A stretch of DNA of 64,000 bases from Phycisphaerae bacterium (GTDB taxonomy: Bacteria > Planctomycetota > Phycisphaerae > Sedimentisphaerales > Anaerohalosphaeraceae): contig JACZKQ010000083.1 of NCBI GenBank assembly GCA_014859965.1, positions 1 through 64,000 of the forward strand, read 5' to 3'. Shown here in pieces: positions 37,189 to 46,543 of this stretch. The position numbers and the translations under genes were made by a program. Each line of letters starts with the position of its first letter. Position 1 is the stretch's first letter. The notes beneath the pieces were generated by a model, which ran no database searches, was not told the origin of the DNA, and saw only the letters and a program-made list of their open reading frames with translations.

Positions 37189-38427
37189 GTGAATGCAGAG
37201 GCAGAGCAATCCGGCCCGATGAAGTTTGCGGACCTGAATCTCAAACCCGAATTGTTAGCCGGTCTAAAGGAGATCGGGTATACGGAATTGACCCCGATCC
37301 AGCAGCAGACGTTCGCTTACATCCTGAGCGGGCGCGACATGATCGCCATGGCGGAAACCGGCTCCGGCAAAACGGCCGCGTGCGGCGTGCCGCTCGTTCA
37401 AAACGTCGATCCGGCGCTCAGGGAGATACAGGTGCTCGTGCTGGTGCCGACGCGGGAGCTTGCCCTCCAGTACGTCCGCGAAATAGCAAGTATCGCCCGC
37501 AAGACGGAGATCGCCGCGTTTGCCGTCTACGGCGGCTACTCCATGGACATCCAGAAGAGCAAGCTGGCGCACGGCGTCCACATCCTCGTGGCCACGCCCG
37601 GCCGGCTCATCGACATGCTGTACAATACCCCCCTGCGGCTTTCGGAGGTGCGCACGTTCGTCCTCGACGAAGCCGACGAGATGCTCAACATGGGATTCAT
37701 CGACGACGTGGAATTCGTCATCTCGTGTCTGGTGCACGAGCACCAGACGCTGCTGTTCTCGGCGACGATGCCGCCCGAGATCAAGAGGCTGGCCGCCAGG
37801 CACCTCAAGGACCCCGTCACGATCGAACTCAACCTCAGCCAGGTCGCCCCGCAGAGCCTGGAACATCAGTTCCAGTTGGTCAAGGGGCATCAGCGATTCG
37901 AAGCGCTCGTCGACTACCTGCGGGAAGATGAAGTCAAGCAGGCGATCATCTTCTGCAACTCGCGGCGCAATGTCGAAAAGCTAAACGACCAGTTGCGCAA
38001 GGAGTTCAAATCGGTCGAGAGTATTCACGGCGGCCTCGAACAATCGCGCCGCACCAGCCTGTTCAACCGCTTCCGCAAAATGGACATTCGGCTCATGGTC
38101 GCAACCGACGTCGCCAGCCGCGGCCTCGATTTCAGCCATGTCACCCACGTAATCAATTACGATTTTCCCACGCACGCCGAGGCCTATACCCACCGCACGG
38201 GCCGCACCGCCCGCATGGGCCGCAAAGGATTTGCGATGACGTTTCTCACGTCCGGCAACCTCCGCGAACTCAAGCACATTCTGAAAGTCAACCACGTGGA
38301 GCCGGTCTGGCGCGGCCAGCCTCCGGACTTCGACCGAAGCTCCGGCAGATCCGCGCCGCAGCAAGGCCGATCTGCGAGAAAGGGCCCGCCCAGACGCCGC
38401 CGGCGCGGCCCCTCAAGAGCGACATAA
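37189..38427 (+). CDS. DEAD-box RNA helicase
   Basis: About 412 residues from a GTG at 37189 that has GGAAGGA just upstream; an ATG at 37219 is the alternative. All helicase motifs are visible: AETGSGKTA, PTRELALQ, TPGRLID, DEAD, SATMPPEIK, ATDVASRGLD and HRTGRTARMG. The C-terminus is basic (PPRRRRRGPSR), typical of RNA-binding tails of RhlE/CsdA-type enzymes. It remodels RNA, for example in ribosome assembly. It is followed by gmhA after 29 bases. Confidence 0.93.
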   Translation: MNAEAEQSGPMKFADLNLKPELLAGLKEIGYTELTPIQQQTFAYILSGRDMIAMAETGSGKTAACGVPLVQNVDPALREIQVLVLVPTRELALQYVREIASIARKTEIAAFAVYGGYSMDIQKSKLAHGVHILVATPGRLIDMLYNTPLRLSEVRTFVLDEADEMLNMGFIDDVEFVISCLVHEHQTLLFSATMPPEIKRLAARHLKDPVTIELNLSQVAPQSLEHQFQLVKGHQRFEALVDYLREDEVKQAIIFCNSRRNVEKLNDQLRKEFKSVESIHGGLEQSRRTSLFNRFRKMDIRLMVATDVASRGLDFSHVTHVINYDFPTHAEAYTHRTGRTARMGRKGFAMTFLTSGNLRELKHILKVNHVEPVWRGQPPDFDRSSGRSAPQQGRSARKGPPRRRRRGPSRAT

Positions 38428-38456
38428 GACCCCGGGCAAAACAGGAAAACGCCGAC

Positions 38457-39020
38457 ATGCGGGAAAGAATAGAAAAGATCATATCCGTCCATCAGCGCCT
38501 TGTCTCGGAGTTCAACGAACATGGCATCCAGACCGTGATAGACGCCGCCCGACTGATCGGCGAGTGTTTTAAAAGCGGGGCATGCGTGTTTCTCTGCGGC
38601 AACGGCGGTTCCGCGGCCGACGCCCAGCACCTCGCCGGCGAGTTCGTCGGCCGCTTCCGAAAAAACCGTCGGCCCCTGCCCGCTGTCGCCCTTACCGCCG
38701 ACACCAGCGTGCTGACGTGCATCGGCAATGATTTCACGTTCGAGGAGGTGTTCGCAAGGCAGGTCGAGGCGCTCGCCGGGTCCGGCGATCTCCTGTGGGC
38801 GTTTTCCACGAGCGGCACGTCGAAGAACGTCCTTGCCGCCGCACGTGCCGCCAGGCGCAAGGGCGCCAGGGTGCTGGCCTTCACGGGACGTGCAGGTACA
38901 CCGCTGGAGGAAATGGCGGATGTGTGCCTCGCCGTGGACGCCCCCACGACGGCCGCGGCCCAGGAGATACACGTCCTGGCCTATCACATCATCTGCGAAC
39001 TGATTGACGAGTCGCTGTAA
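38457..39020 (+). CDS. gmhA: Sedoheptulose 7-phosphate isomerase (SIS domain)
   Basis: 187 residues, the SIS-fold enzyme that makes D-glycero-D-manno-heptose 7-phosphate for LPS core. FLCGNGGSAADAQHLAGEFVGRF contains the sugar-phosphate loop, and FTFEEVFARQVEALA and AAQEIHVLAYHIICELI match GmhA. DiaA-type SIS proteins are similar, but these segments favour GmhA. It fits the LPS machinery (LptD) in the same window. Confidence 0.9.
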   Translation: MRERIEKIISVHQRLVSEFNEHGIQTVIDAARLIGECFKSGACVFLCGNGGSAADAQHLAGEFVGRFRKNRRPLPAVALTADTSVLTCIGNDFTFEEVFARQVEALAGSGDLLWAFSTSGTSKNVLAAARAARRKGARVLAFTGRAGTPLEEMADVCLAVDAPTTAAAQEIHVLAYHIICELIDESL

Positions 39021-39056
39021 GGCGCCCCCTGCCGCGCCGCACGAGGGCCGCCCTGT

Positions 39057-39572
39057 TCACAAATTTCGCCGAATCACCGCCGCCGAGGAGACCGTCTGCG
39101 CATGATTGCCAACGGTAACCGTCATGGATACCCGCACGTTCCGGGCCTTGCCCGTCGCGGGCACGCGAGTAAACGTCAGCGCCGTGACATTACGGCACAG
39201 CACGTGGGATTCGGCTGCACCGTCGGGATCAATAATCAAATTCAGCGTGTTGGTCGCATCGTCCAGTTGATAGGCGATATCCCAGCCGGCAACGGCCTCA
39301 TCATCATCGGGATCGCCGTCCAGATCGATGGTGCACCGCCCCGCGGGGTCGGACGACAAGGTAGCCGAACAGGTCCGCAGGTCCGTCGTTATCCGCATCA
39401 GGGCCTGCCGCCCCGTGCTGATCGCTTTGAACATCTCGTCATTTTCGCGAAAGTTCATCATCGAGGCATGCACCGCCGCCCCGACGGCCGCCATCAGTAT
39501 AGCCAGCAGGACCATCGCAATCATGATCTCGACCAGTGTAAAGCCGCTGCATTTGCATCGTATGCCACGCAT
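39057..39572 (-). CDS. Type IV prepilin-like protein (PilW-like)
   Basis: 171 residues with a prepilin peptidase site and hydrophobic helix (CSGFTLVEIMIAMVLLAILM). The rest is short and Ala/Thr/Asp rich with beta segments. As a minor prepilin it would sit at the pilus or pseudopilus tip. It is the last gene of the pilus operon, 20 bases after another prepilin. Confidence 0.85.
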   Translation of the reverse strand: MRGIRCKCSGFTLVEIMIAMVLLAILMAAVGAAVHASMMNFRENDEMFKAISTGRQALMRITTDLRTCSATLSSDPAGRCTIDLDGDPDDDEAVAGWDIAYQLDDATNTLNLIIDPDGAAESHVLCRNVTALTFTRVPATGKARNVRVSMTVTVGNHAQTVSSAAVIRRNL

Positions 39573-39592
39573 TTTTATCCCTCCCTGGGCGC

Positions 39593-40102
39593 TCAGTACC
39601 GCGCCCGGATCCAGCTTGCTGAACTGATCGCCGTATTGTTCTGAAGGATCGTCACCGTGATCCGCACGAAGTCGCTGCCGTGATCGGCCACCACCGTGTC
39701 CAGACTGGCGGCACTGACGTTTTCCACCCTGACCTGCTGCGTAAACGAAGCAAACTCCGTCAGCGGTGTGCGCGACACGTCCACCGGCGGACAGATCGCC
39801 GCATTGTCGAAGTCGTCCAGATCGTCCCAGGCGGCCAGCGTCGTTTCCCCCGACTCCGGCCCAAACGTGGTCTTACCGGTCTGCGGATCGACCACAGGCA
39901 GCATGGCGGTCATTTCCCGGAACTGTTCGATCAGAAACTCCGCCGTCGACAGATCGATGCCCGCACCGTTGACCTGCGTGAAGGCCCCGTTGGCCGCCAG
40001 CAGCGAGGTGATCGCGATGCCCACAATCACCACCGCCACAAGCACCTCAATCAGGCTGAAACCCGCCCGGCCGCCGTCCTGTTTTCCGCATTGCATTATC
40101 AT
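39593..40102 (-). CDS. Type IV prepilin-like protein (PilV/GspI-like)
   Basis: 169 residues from the ATG at 40102, with GGGGG upstream; a longer frame starts at 40114. The cleavage site and helix are RAGFSLIEVLVAVVIVGIAI. The Glu at position 5 of the mature form is present. The short leader and the globular tail fit a minor pseudopilin. It starts 15 bases after pilC. Confidence 0.83.
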   Translation of the reverse strand: MIMQCGKQDGGRAGFSLIEVLVAVVIVGIAITSLLAANGAFTQVNGAGIDLSTAEFLIEQFREMTAMLPVVDPQTGKTTFGPESGETTLAAWDDLDDFDNAAICPPVDVSRTPLTEFASFTQQVRVENVSAASLDTVVADHGSDFVRITVTILQNNTAISSASWIRARY

Positions 40103-40117
40103 AGGATCCCCCACAGG

Positions 40118-41281
40118 TTACGACGTGACGAGCGAAGACATTCTGAAGATGGGCAGAATCACGCTCATGGCGATGAAACCGACCATGATACCCATCAGAA
40201 CAATCATAATAGGCTCGATCATCGACGTCACCATCTTGATCACCGTCTTCAATTCCCGTTCATAAAACGCGCTGATGTCGCGCAGCACCTCGCTCAGCGT
40301 GCCCGATTCCTCGCCGCTCTGAATCATCTGCACGGCGCTGCCGGGCATCAGGTCGTAGGAATACAGGCTGGAGGCGATCTTCTTGCCCTGCCGCACCGCT
40401 TCGTGCACGCCCTTCCACATGTTCTCGAACAGCACGTTGCCGCTGATCTGCGAGGTAATCATGATCGTGTCCAGGATCGGCACGCCCGCATTGGTCAACA
40501 CGCCCATCGTATGCATGCTGCGGGTGATATACAGACTGCGGCAAAGCGTGCTCAGCAGCGGAATCCGCAGTTTGGTCTTGTGCCACCAAAGCTGCCCGGC
40601 GCCGCTGCGCGTAAGAAACCAGGCCAGCCACGCCAGCCCCACGACCGCCGGCAGCAGGATGAACCAGTAGCCGCGCATAAACGCACTGAGCGCCATAATC
40701 ATCTTGGTGGGACCCGGCAGCAGGTGTTCCTTGCCGGCAAAGATCGCCAGAAAACGGGGCAGCACGAAGACCAGCAGAAACAAGGTCGTCGTCACCGCCA
40801 TGAGCATAATGATCGCCGGGTACACCATCGCACCGACCACCTGAGAACGCGTCTCGGCCTCCTGGTCCAGGTAGCCGGCCAACTGGTTCAGCATGCCGCT
40901 CAGCGAACCGGAAATCTCCGCCGCCGCCACCATGTTGATATACAGATTGCTGAATATGTCGCGGTGCTCGCCGAGCGCCTGCGAAAAACTCTCACCCGCT
41001 TCGATCCGCGTCTTGAGGTCGAGAATGATCGTGCGGAATTTCTCCTTCTTCACGTTCATCGCGATCGATTCAAGCGAATCCTGAAGGCTGATGCCCGCCT
41101 TGATCATGACCGCAAGCTGATTGGTGAAGTGCAGAATGTCCTTACGGCTCGGGCCGGCCTCGAAACGCAGATTCAATACGCTTTGCGCCTGACCCTGGCC
41201 CGCTTCTACCCCCGTGGACGACCTGAATCGCGAGGCGCCGCCGGCGCGATCCGTTGCTTGTTCGAACATTTTTGCCATCAT
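40118..41281 (-). CDS. pilC: Pilus/type II secretion inner-membrane platform protein
   Basis: 387 residues of the GspF/PilC family with two GspF domains (about residues 60-185 and 265-385) and three helices. FTNQLAVMIKAGISLQDSL and its repeat MHTMGVLTNAGVPILDTI are the hallmark repeats, with FYERELKTVIKMVTSMIEP at the end. It is the membrane platform for the assembly ATPases encoded just upstream. A second ATG lies at 41278. Confidence 0.9.
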   Translation of the reverse strand: MMAKMFEQATDRAGGASRFRSSTGVEAGQGQAQSVLNLRFEAGPSRKDILHFTNQLAVMIKAGISLQDSLESIAMNVKKEKFRTIILDLKTRIEAGESFSQALGEHRDIFSNLYINMVAAAEISGSLSGMLNQLAGYLDQEAETRSQVVGAMVYPAIIMLMAVTTTLFLLVFVLPRFLAIFAGKEHLLPGPTKMIMALSAFMRGYWFILLPAVVGLAWLAWFLTRSGAGQLWWHKTKLRIPLLSTLCRSLYITRSMHTMGVLTNAGVPILDTIMITSQISGNVLFENMWKGVHEAVRQGKKIASSLYSYDLMPGSAVQMIQSGEESGTLSEVLRDISAFYERELKTVIKMVTSMIEPIMIVLMGIMVGFIAMSVILPIFRMSSLVTS

Positions 41282-41291
41282 TACCTCGGAT

Positions 41292-42398
41292 TTAACTGAC
41301 CAATGACGCCTGCGGTTTGGCTTTCACTTTCGCCTTGTTCTCAGGCGTGAGCATCTTGTCCATCTTTGCCGGATTGCTGGACCGCATGATCGCCTCGTCG
41401 CGCTCGATGAACCCCTGGAAGTACATGTCGGCGATGCTGTGGTCCATGCTCTGCATGCCCATCCGACGCGAGGTCTCGATCACGTTAGGAATCTCGTACA
41501 CCCGGTTTTCACGAATGCAGTTTCGCACCGCCGACGTACACAGCAGGATCTCCGTGCAAGGCACCATGCCCGGCTTGTCCACCCGGCGAAACAGCGTCTG
41601 CGAGATCACCGCCTGCAGCGTGTTCGACAGCATGGCGCGGATCTGATTCTGCTGCGTCGCGGGATAAATATCGATGATACGCTCGACCGTCTGGGATGCA
41701 TTGACCGTGTGCAGGGTCGACAGCACCAGGTGACCGGTCTCGGCCGCGGTGATCGTCGAACTGGTCGTTTCCAGATCGCGCATTTCACCCACCAGGATAA
41801 TATCCGGGTCCTGACGCAGCACGTGTTTGAGGCCCGACGCGAAATTACTGCAGTCGGCCCCGATCTCCCGCTGTTCGATCATGCACATATTGTTTTCCAG
41901 CGCATACTCGACGGGATCTTCCAGCGTAATGATACGCTTTTTATATGTCTGATTGATCGCCCCGATCATCGACGCCAGGGTCGTGCTCTTGCCCGAGCCC
42001 GTATGCCCAGTCACCAGCACCAGGCCGCGCGGCAGATCGGTCAGTTCCTTGACGATCGGCGGAAGGTGCAGGTTCGCCAGTTCCGGAATCTGGTTGGAGA
42101 TCACGCGAAAGCTGATCGCGATCGAATCACGCTGATAATGGGCGTTGACGCGAAAACGGCTGCCGTCGTCGATACGCGTCGAGAAATCGATGTCACGGTC
42201 CGCCTCGAACCGCTTCAGTTTCTCTTCGCCGATCATGCTCAGAACCATCTGCTTGCCGTCTTCGTTGTTGACGGGCGGCAGGTCCATCACGATCAGCTCC
42301 GTATTGATGCGCATGATCGGCGGCATGGCGACGTTGATGTGTACGTCGCTGGCCCCATGTTCGATGGCCGCAGCCAGCATCTTCTTCACATTGATCAT
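41292..42398 (-). CDS. pilT: Retraction ATPase PilT
   Basis: 368 residues. It is a secretion ATPase powering pilus retraction in the cytoplasm. Walker A is GHTGSGKST, the Asp box is IITLEDPVEY, Walker B is IILVGEMRD, and the His box is LVLSTLHT. The PilT C-terminal signature appears as MQSMDHSIADMYFQGFI. Presence of PilT favours a true type IV pilus over a type II secretion system. Confidence 0.92.
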   Translation of the reverse strand: MINVKKMLAAAIEHGASDVHINVAMPPIMRINTELIVMDLPPVNNEDGKQMVLSMIGEEKLKRFEADRDIDFSTRIDDGSRFRVNAHYQRDSIAISFRVISNQIPELANLHLPPIVKELTDLPRGLVLVTGHTGSGKSTTLASMIGAINQTYKKRIITLEDPVEYALENNMCMIEQREIGADCSNFASGLKHVLRQDPDIILVGEMRDLETTSSTITAAETGHLVLSTLHTVNASQTVERIIDIYPATQQNQIRAMLSNTLQAVISQTLFRRVDKPGMVPCTEILLCTSAVRNCIRENRVYEIPNVIETSRRMGMQSMDHSIADMYFQGFIERDEAIMRSSNPAKMDKMLTPENKAKVKAKPQASLVS

Positions 42399-42468
42399 AA
42401 ATCCACCTGAACCTGTCCACTTAATCTGTTCTTGGGTTTCGCCCGCCTCGCGTCGGGATAGTTAACGA

Positions 42469-44499
42469 TCAGCTCGCATCTTCGTCGAGCACCAGTATCA
42501 GGCTCTTGGCGTCGTCCGGCGCGGCGGCGTCGCTCCGGCAAGCCGCCCGGGCGCTCGTCGACCGCGCGGCCCGCGATCCGGATGCATTCTCCTTGCTCTT
42601 GGCCCGCGTCTTGCCGCGCCCTGCCGCCGCCGGTTTGACCGTCGCCTGAAACGCGCTGACGTTTTCATCGAAGGCTTCATCTTCGTTCTGACCGTACACC
42701 TGGGTCACACGCAGGACCTCTTCGATGGTGGTCACGCCGCGCTGCACCTTCTTCATGCCGTCGTCGAACAGCATCGCCCGCCCGCTCCTGGCGAAGGCCG
42801 CCCGCATGCTGTTGACCGAGGTATCCTTGTTGATGATGTCGCGGAATTCATCGTCGATGATCAGCAGCTCGAAAATGCCCGCCCGGCCCGCATAGCCGCT
42901 GCCCCGGCACTGATCGCATCCGGCGCCGTGCACCAGTTCTTTCGGAGCAATGCCCGCATGCTGCACGTATTTGCGCATGTTCTCGGGCACTTTGAACGGC
43001 TCTTTGCAGTTGTCGCAGATGCGCCGCACCAGCCGCTGAGCCAGAATCCCGTTCAGCGACGCCGCGATCAAATAGGGTTCGATCCCGATGTTGACCAGCC
43101 GCGAGACGCTGCTGGGTGCGTCGTTGGTATGCAGGGTGCTCAGCACCAGGTGCCCCGTCAGGGCCGCCTGCACGGCGATACGCGCGGTCTCGTTGTCGCG
43201 GATTTCGCCGACCATGATAATGTCGGGGTCCTGCCGCAGCAGACTCCGCAGCGCCGCGGCGAACGTCAGTCCGATGCGCTCGTTGGCCTGGACCTGGTTG
43301 CACTTCTCCAGGTTGTATTCCACCGGATCCTCCACCGTCGAGATGTTCAGCGTCTCGCCGTCCATCTGACCCAGCGCCGAATAAAGCGTGGTGCTCTTGC
43401 CGCTGCCCGTGGGACCCGTCACCAGAAGAATGCCGTGCGGCAGCGCAATCTGGTCCTCGAACGCCTTGAGCACGTCCGGCTCCATTCCGCTGTTTTCCAG
43501 CCCGATCATAATAGACCGGCTGTCCAAAATTCGAATCACCACCTTTTCACCGTGGCTCGTCGGCAGGATCGACACGCGCAAATCGACGCCGCGGCCGCCC
43601 ATGATCGCCGAAATCTTGCCGTCCTGCGGAAGCCGACGCTCCGAGATGTCTAGGTTGGCCATGATCTTCAGACGCGACACCACGGCCGGATGCATCTTGG
43701 CGGGCGCCTGCATGGTGTCGAACAGCACCCCGTCGATGCGGTAGCGGATCTTGGTGTGCTTTTCTTTAGGTTCGATATGAATGTCGCTGGCGCCTTCGCG
43801 CAGCGCATTGGTCAGCAGGTAATTGACATACTTGATCACCGGCGACTCGGCGGCGCTCCGCTCCAGGTCGCCGAGGTCCTCCTCGACATCCTTGACAACC
43901 TCCACGTCGGCCATGTCGTTCATGATGTCGTCGACATTGTAGCCCACGGTCTTGTCGTCGAATTCCTCGCAGACCGCCAGGATGTCGCTCTCAGGACAGA
44001 CCACCACCTGCACCGGCATACGGGTCTGCCGCTTGACGTCGTCGATGGCGAAGACGTTCGTCGGTTCGCTCGTCGCCGCCACCAGCACGTCGTTGACCAC
44101 GTCGACGGGCATGATATGGTTGCCGCGGATATAACCGGCGTCCAGCTTGTCGAAGGCGTGCCGGTTCACGGCGTCGACGGTGATCCGCCGAAACTCGAAA
44201 CCGCACAGCGTCGCCCTGGCCTCCAGCATGTCCTCGTCGGTGGCCCCGGCTTTCTTCAGCAATCCTTCGACGCCGCCGCCGGCCTTCGTCGTCTCCTGAC
44301 GGCGAATCTGCTCGGCCTGCTGCGCCGTGATTTTCTCCATCTCCACGAGCACGTCGACCATGTCGCGCACGTGGGTTATGTCCGACATCTGCGGCGAATA
44401 CAGGTTGCACAGCCCCGGCGCCAGGGGGATTTCACCCTTCATATCCACGCCGCCGCCGCCGGCCGTGTCGGATTTCTTGCTTGCAAACAGTCGTTTCAT
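42469..44499 (-). CDS. pilB: Assembly ATPase PilB/GspE
   Basis: 676 residues from the ATG at 44499, which overlaps the upstream stop in an ATGA. An N-terminal GspE_N/MshEN domain (about residues 60-160) precedes the ATPase with Walker A GPTGSGKST, Asp box STVEDPVEY, Walker B IIMVGEIRD and His box LVLSTLHT. Four Cys of the zinc-binding knuckle lie in CDNCKEPF and GCDQCRGSGY. A basic Ala/Lys/Arg-rich tail ends the protein. It drives pilus extension. Confidence 0.92.
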   Translation of the reverse strand: MKRLFASKKSDTAGGGGVDMKGEIPLAPGLCNLYSPQMSDITHVRDMVDVLVEMEKITAQQAEQIRRQETTKAGGGVEGLLKKAGATDEDMLEARATLCGFEFRRITVDAVNRHAFDKLDAGYIRGNHIMPVDVVNDVLVAATSEPTNVFAIDDVKRQTRMPVQVVVCPESDILAVCEEFDDKTVGYNVDDIMNDMADVEVVKDVEEDLGDLERSAAESPVIKYVNYLLTNALREGASDIHIEPKEKHTKIRYRIDGVLFDTMQAPAKMHPAVVSRLKIMANLDISERRLPQDGKISAIMGGRGVDLRVSILPTSHGEKVVIRILDSRSIMIGLENSGMEPDVLKAFEDQIALPHGILLVTGPTGSGKSTTLYSALGQMDGETLNISTVEDPVEYNLEKCNQVQANERIGLTFAAALRSLLRQDPDIIMVGEIRDNETARIAVQAALTGHLVLSTLHTNDAPSSVSRLVNIGIEPYLIAASLNGILAQRLVRRICDNCKEPFKVPENMRKYVQHAGIAPKELVHGAGCDQCRGSGYAGRAGIFELLIIDDEFRDIINKDTSVNSMRAAFARSGRAMLFDDGMKKVQRGVTTIEEVLRVTQVYGQNEDEAFDENVSAFQATVKPAAAGRGKTRAKSKENASGSRAARSTSARAACRSDAAAPDDAKSLILVLDEDAS

Positions 44500-45152
44500 T
44501 CTGACATCTTCAATATAACGCCAATTCCATCGCATTTGAGTTCCACGAACCGTGGCGTGATCTGCGTCACCGTAAAACCGTTAATGCTGTCGCCCACGTA
44601 CAGCACCTTGTCGTTGATCATGCAGCATCCGTTCTTCTCAGACGCCATGATGCTCCACAACTCGAGCCCCCGCGACTTGCGGTTGACTTCCTCGCGGGCC
44701 ATCAGCTCATGACCCGGATCCATGTTGCTCAGATCGCCGATGCTCAGTTGATGCGCAAACGGATTCTTCTTCAGTTCCCCGACCCCGATCTGGTCGATTT
44801 CCGAGAATTCGTAGAACCGCTCGACGATTTCACCCATGTGCGTGTCCATCTCCGTCTTGATGCCCGTCAACTGCGCGATGGCGCTTTCGAGTTTCGCCTC
44901 CTCGGCGCTGCTGGCGGCGCTGGCGGCCGACGGCGTCGTCTTCTTGATCATGAACCACACGCACAACGCGCCCACCGTGAAAAGTATCGCAAGCGTGATC
45001 GTACTGTGTTTGAGGTTCTTGCCGTGATGCGCCGTCGTCAGGAATTCCTGGTCGCCGCCCGCCGCGGGCGACTCGCCGCTGCGTGCGTCACCGGCGGCCT
45101 GCATGCCGCTCTGTTTCGATTCGTTCTGCCCGTCTTTCATAAATGACAGCAT
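44496..45152 (-). CDS. PilP/GspC-like pilus protein
   Basis: 218 residues from the ATG at 45152, with GGAG upstream. A polar N-terminus precedes one membrane helix (STITLAILFTVGALCVWFMI, about residues 60-80), then a linker, coiled stretch and a C-terminal beta module (LYVGDSINGFTVTQITPRFV, then LKCDG) that resembles the homology region of GspC and PilP. Classical PilP is a lipoprotein; here the anchor is a helix. It lies between pilO and pilB. Confidence 0.7.
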   Translation of the reverse strand: MLSFMKDGQNESKQSGMQAAGDARSGESPAAGGDQEFLTTAHHGKNLKHSTITLAILFTVGALCVWFMIKKTTPSAASAASSAEEAKLESAIAQLTGIKTEMDTHMGEIVERFYEFSEIDQIGVGELKKNPFAHQLSIGDLSNMDPGHELMAREEVNRKSRGLELWSIMASEKNGCCMINDKVLYVGDSINGFTVTQITPRFVELKCDGIGVILKMSE

Positions 45153-45189
45153 GGTGGTGCTCCGTTCATGTATTCGATTTGAGAATTGT

Positions 45190-45726
45190 TCAGGCACTGA
45201 TGTTCTGGAAGAAGATGCTCACGATAAACGTCGCTTCCGTCTGACCTTCCGTTTTGCTCTGCTTCTTCAGCGAAAGTTCCCGTATCTTCGTGATGCGGTC
45301 CAGCTTTTCCATTTCCAGAAGAAACGCATAATAGCTGTTGAAGTTGCCGTGCAGCTCCATCTTCAGAGGCTGCTCGACATAACCCCGGTTGTTCTTGGCG
45401 TCCAGGGCCCGGATCGTCTTGGGCATCAGCCCGTGCTTCTGCGCGATCTTCGTCACATCCTCCAGGATCTTGTGAATGTCGCTGGCCGGGGGCAATTTGC
45501 TCTCGAATACCGTGATCGCCTCCTCCACCTTATCCAACTGATTCTGAAGGTCGCTCGCCGCCGCCGTCGCCTTGTTCAGCTCCAGCAGTTTGGTCCGCTT
45601 CTGCTCCACCTTGACCTTTTCCTGCGCCAGGTGTTGATTCGCCGGCTTGATCATGTACGCGTATGACACATACACCAGCGCCAGCAGCAATATGAAGAAG
45701 ATGACTTTTCGTGAACCGCTTGTCAT
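45190..45726 (-). CDS. pilO: Pilus assembly protein PilO-like
   Basis: 178 residues from the ATG at 45726, with AAAGG upstream. One N-terminal membrane helix (KVIFFILLLALVYVSYAYMI) is followed by a coiled coil (about residues 35-75) and a ferredoxin-like periplasmic domain (LKMELHGNFNSYYAFLLEME). It forms the inner-membrane alignment complex with PilM and PilN. A longer frame to 45777 lacks a ribosome site. Confidence 0.82.
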   Translation of the reverse strand: MTSGSRKVIFFILLLALVYVSYAYMIKPANQHLAQEKVKVEQKRTKLLELNKATAAASDLQNQLDKVEEAITVFESKLPPASDIHKILEDVTKIAQKHGLMPKTIRALDAKNNRGYVEQPLKMELHGNFNSYYAFLLEMEKLDRITKIRELSLKKQSKTEGQTEATFIVSIFFQNISA

Positions 45727-45809
45727 GATCACGCCTTTCAGTTCGAATGAATTCGCCTGTTGCGAATGTGTTTGCAAAACCGGCCGCTGCCGCCGGTCGC
45801 CGACCGTTC

Positions 45810-46508
45810 TTACAGAACCTGCTCGCGCGCTTGGCGAACGTTCCGGATGTCCTCCTTAGAAAGGACCATGCCCCGCTTGAGCCGGGTCTGAAGCTTGAAT
45901 TCACGAAAACGCGTCTCCTCGATCTTGTGCTCTTTCGACTCGACAAGACTGACGCTGTCCAGCAAAAGCGAGCCGCCCAACTGCGCGATATACGTGGCCA
46001 CCTCGATGTCGCTCGGCGCGATGCCCTTGATCTCGATATTCGTATCCACTTCCTTCCGGGGCGCCTCGGGCGCCGCGGGCGTCTTGGACGCGGCGGGTTT
46101 GTAGCGCGTGCCGCCCGTTGAGGCCGCCGCAGCCGCCTGCATCTCCTTCTCCGCGACGCTGACCTCCAGAAGACTCACGCCCGCCGGCAGATTGTTCGTC
46201 AGCGAGGCGAGGATCACGCTGCGGGGCACCGGCTCCAGAAGCTCCGCCGTCATCACCATCGTCTTCATCATCGTCTTGCTCTTGGTCTTCAGCTCCTCCA
46301 ACTGGGCGATCTGCTCCTGCGCCGCGCTCATTTGCCGCGTCAGCGCCAGCAATTCGCCGCGCACCGCACGCTGACGCATCTTGAGAATCGAAAACGTCAC
46401 TGCGATCGCGCCCATCAGCACCGCAAACAGAACCAGGTACATGAAATTCGCACGATTCGACTCGCGCTGCTGAATGTAATCGTTCGGTACAAAATCGATG
46501 TTCGCCAT
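45810..46508 (-). CDS. pilN: Pilus assembly protein PilN-like
   Basis: 232 residues. The start IDFVPNDYIQQR is the PilN cytoplasmic tag that binds PilM. One helix follows (YLVLFAVLMGAIAVTFSIL), then a coiled coil, and a periplasmic region with an Ala/Pro-rich insert (TRYKPAASKTPAAPEAPRK). It is partner of PilO, and gene order M-N-O supports this. Confidence 0.82.
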   Translation of the reverse strand: MANIDFVPNDYIQQRESNRANFMYLVLFAVLMGAIAVTFSILKMRQRAVRGELLALTRQMSAAQEQIAQLEELKTKSKTMMKTMVMTAELLEPVPRSVILASLTNNLPAGVSLLEVSVAEKEMQAAAAASTGGTRYKPAASKTPAAPEAPRKEVDTNIEIKGIAPSDIEVATYIAQLGGSLLLDSVSLVESKEHKIEETRFREFKLQTRLKRGMVLSKEDIRNVRQAREQVL

Positions 46509-46543
46509 GATTTACCTGCCTTAATTTACGCCTCGGTTAACCG

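Noticed and set aside
39680-41299. 539-residue plus-strand frame rich in Arg/His/Gln
   Set aside because: Antisense of the prepilin and pilC genes; composition is an artefact.
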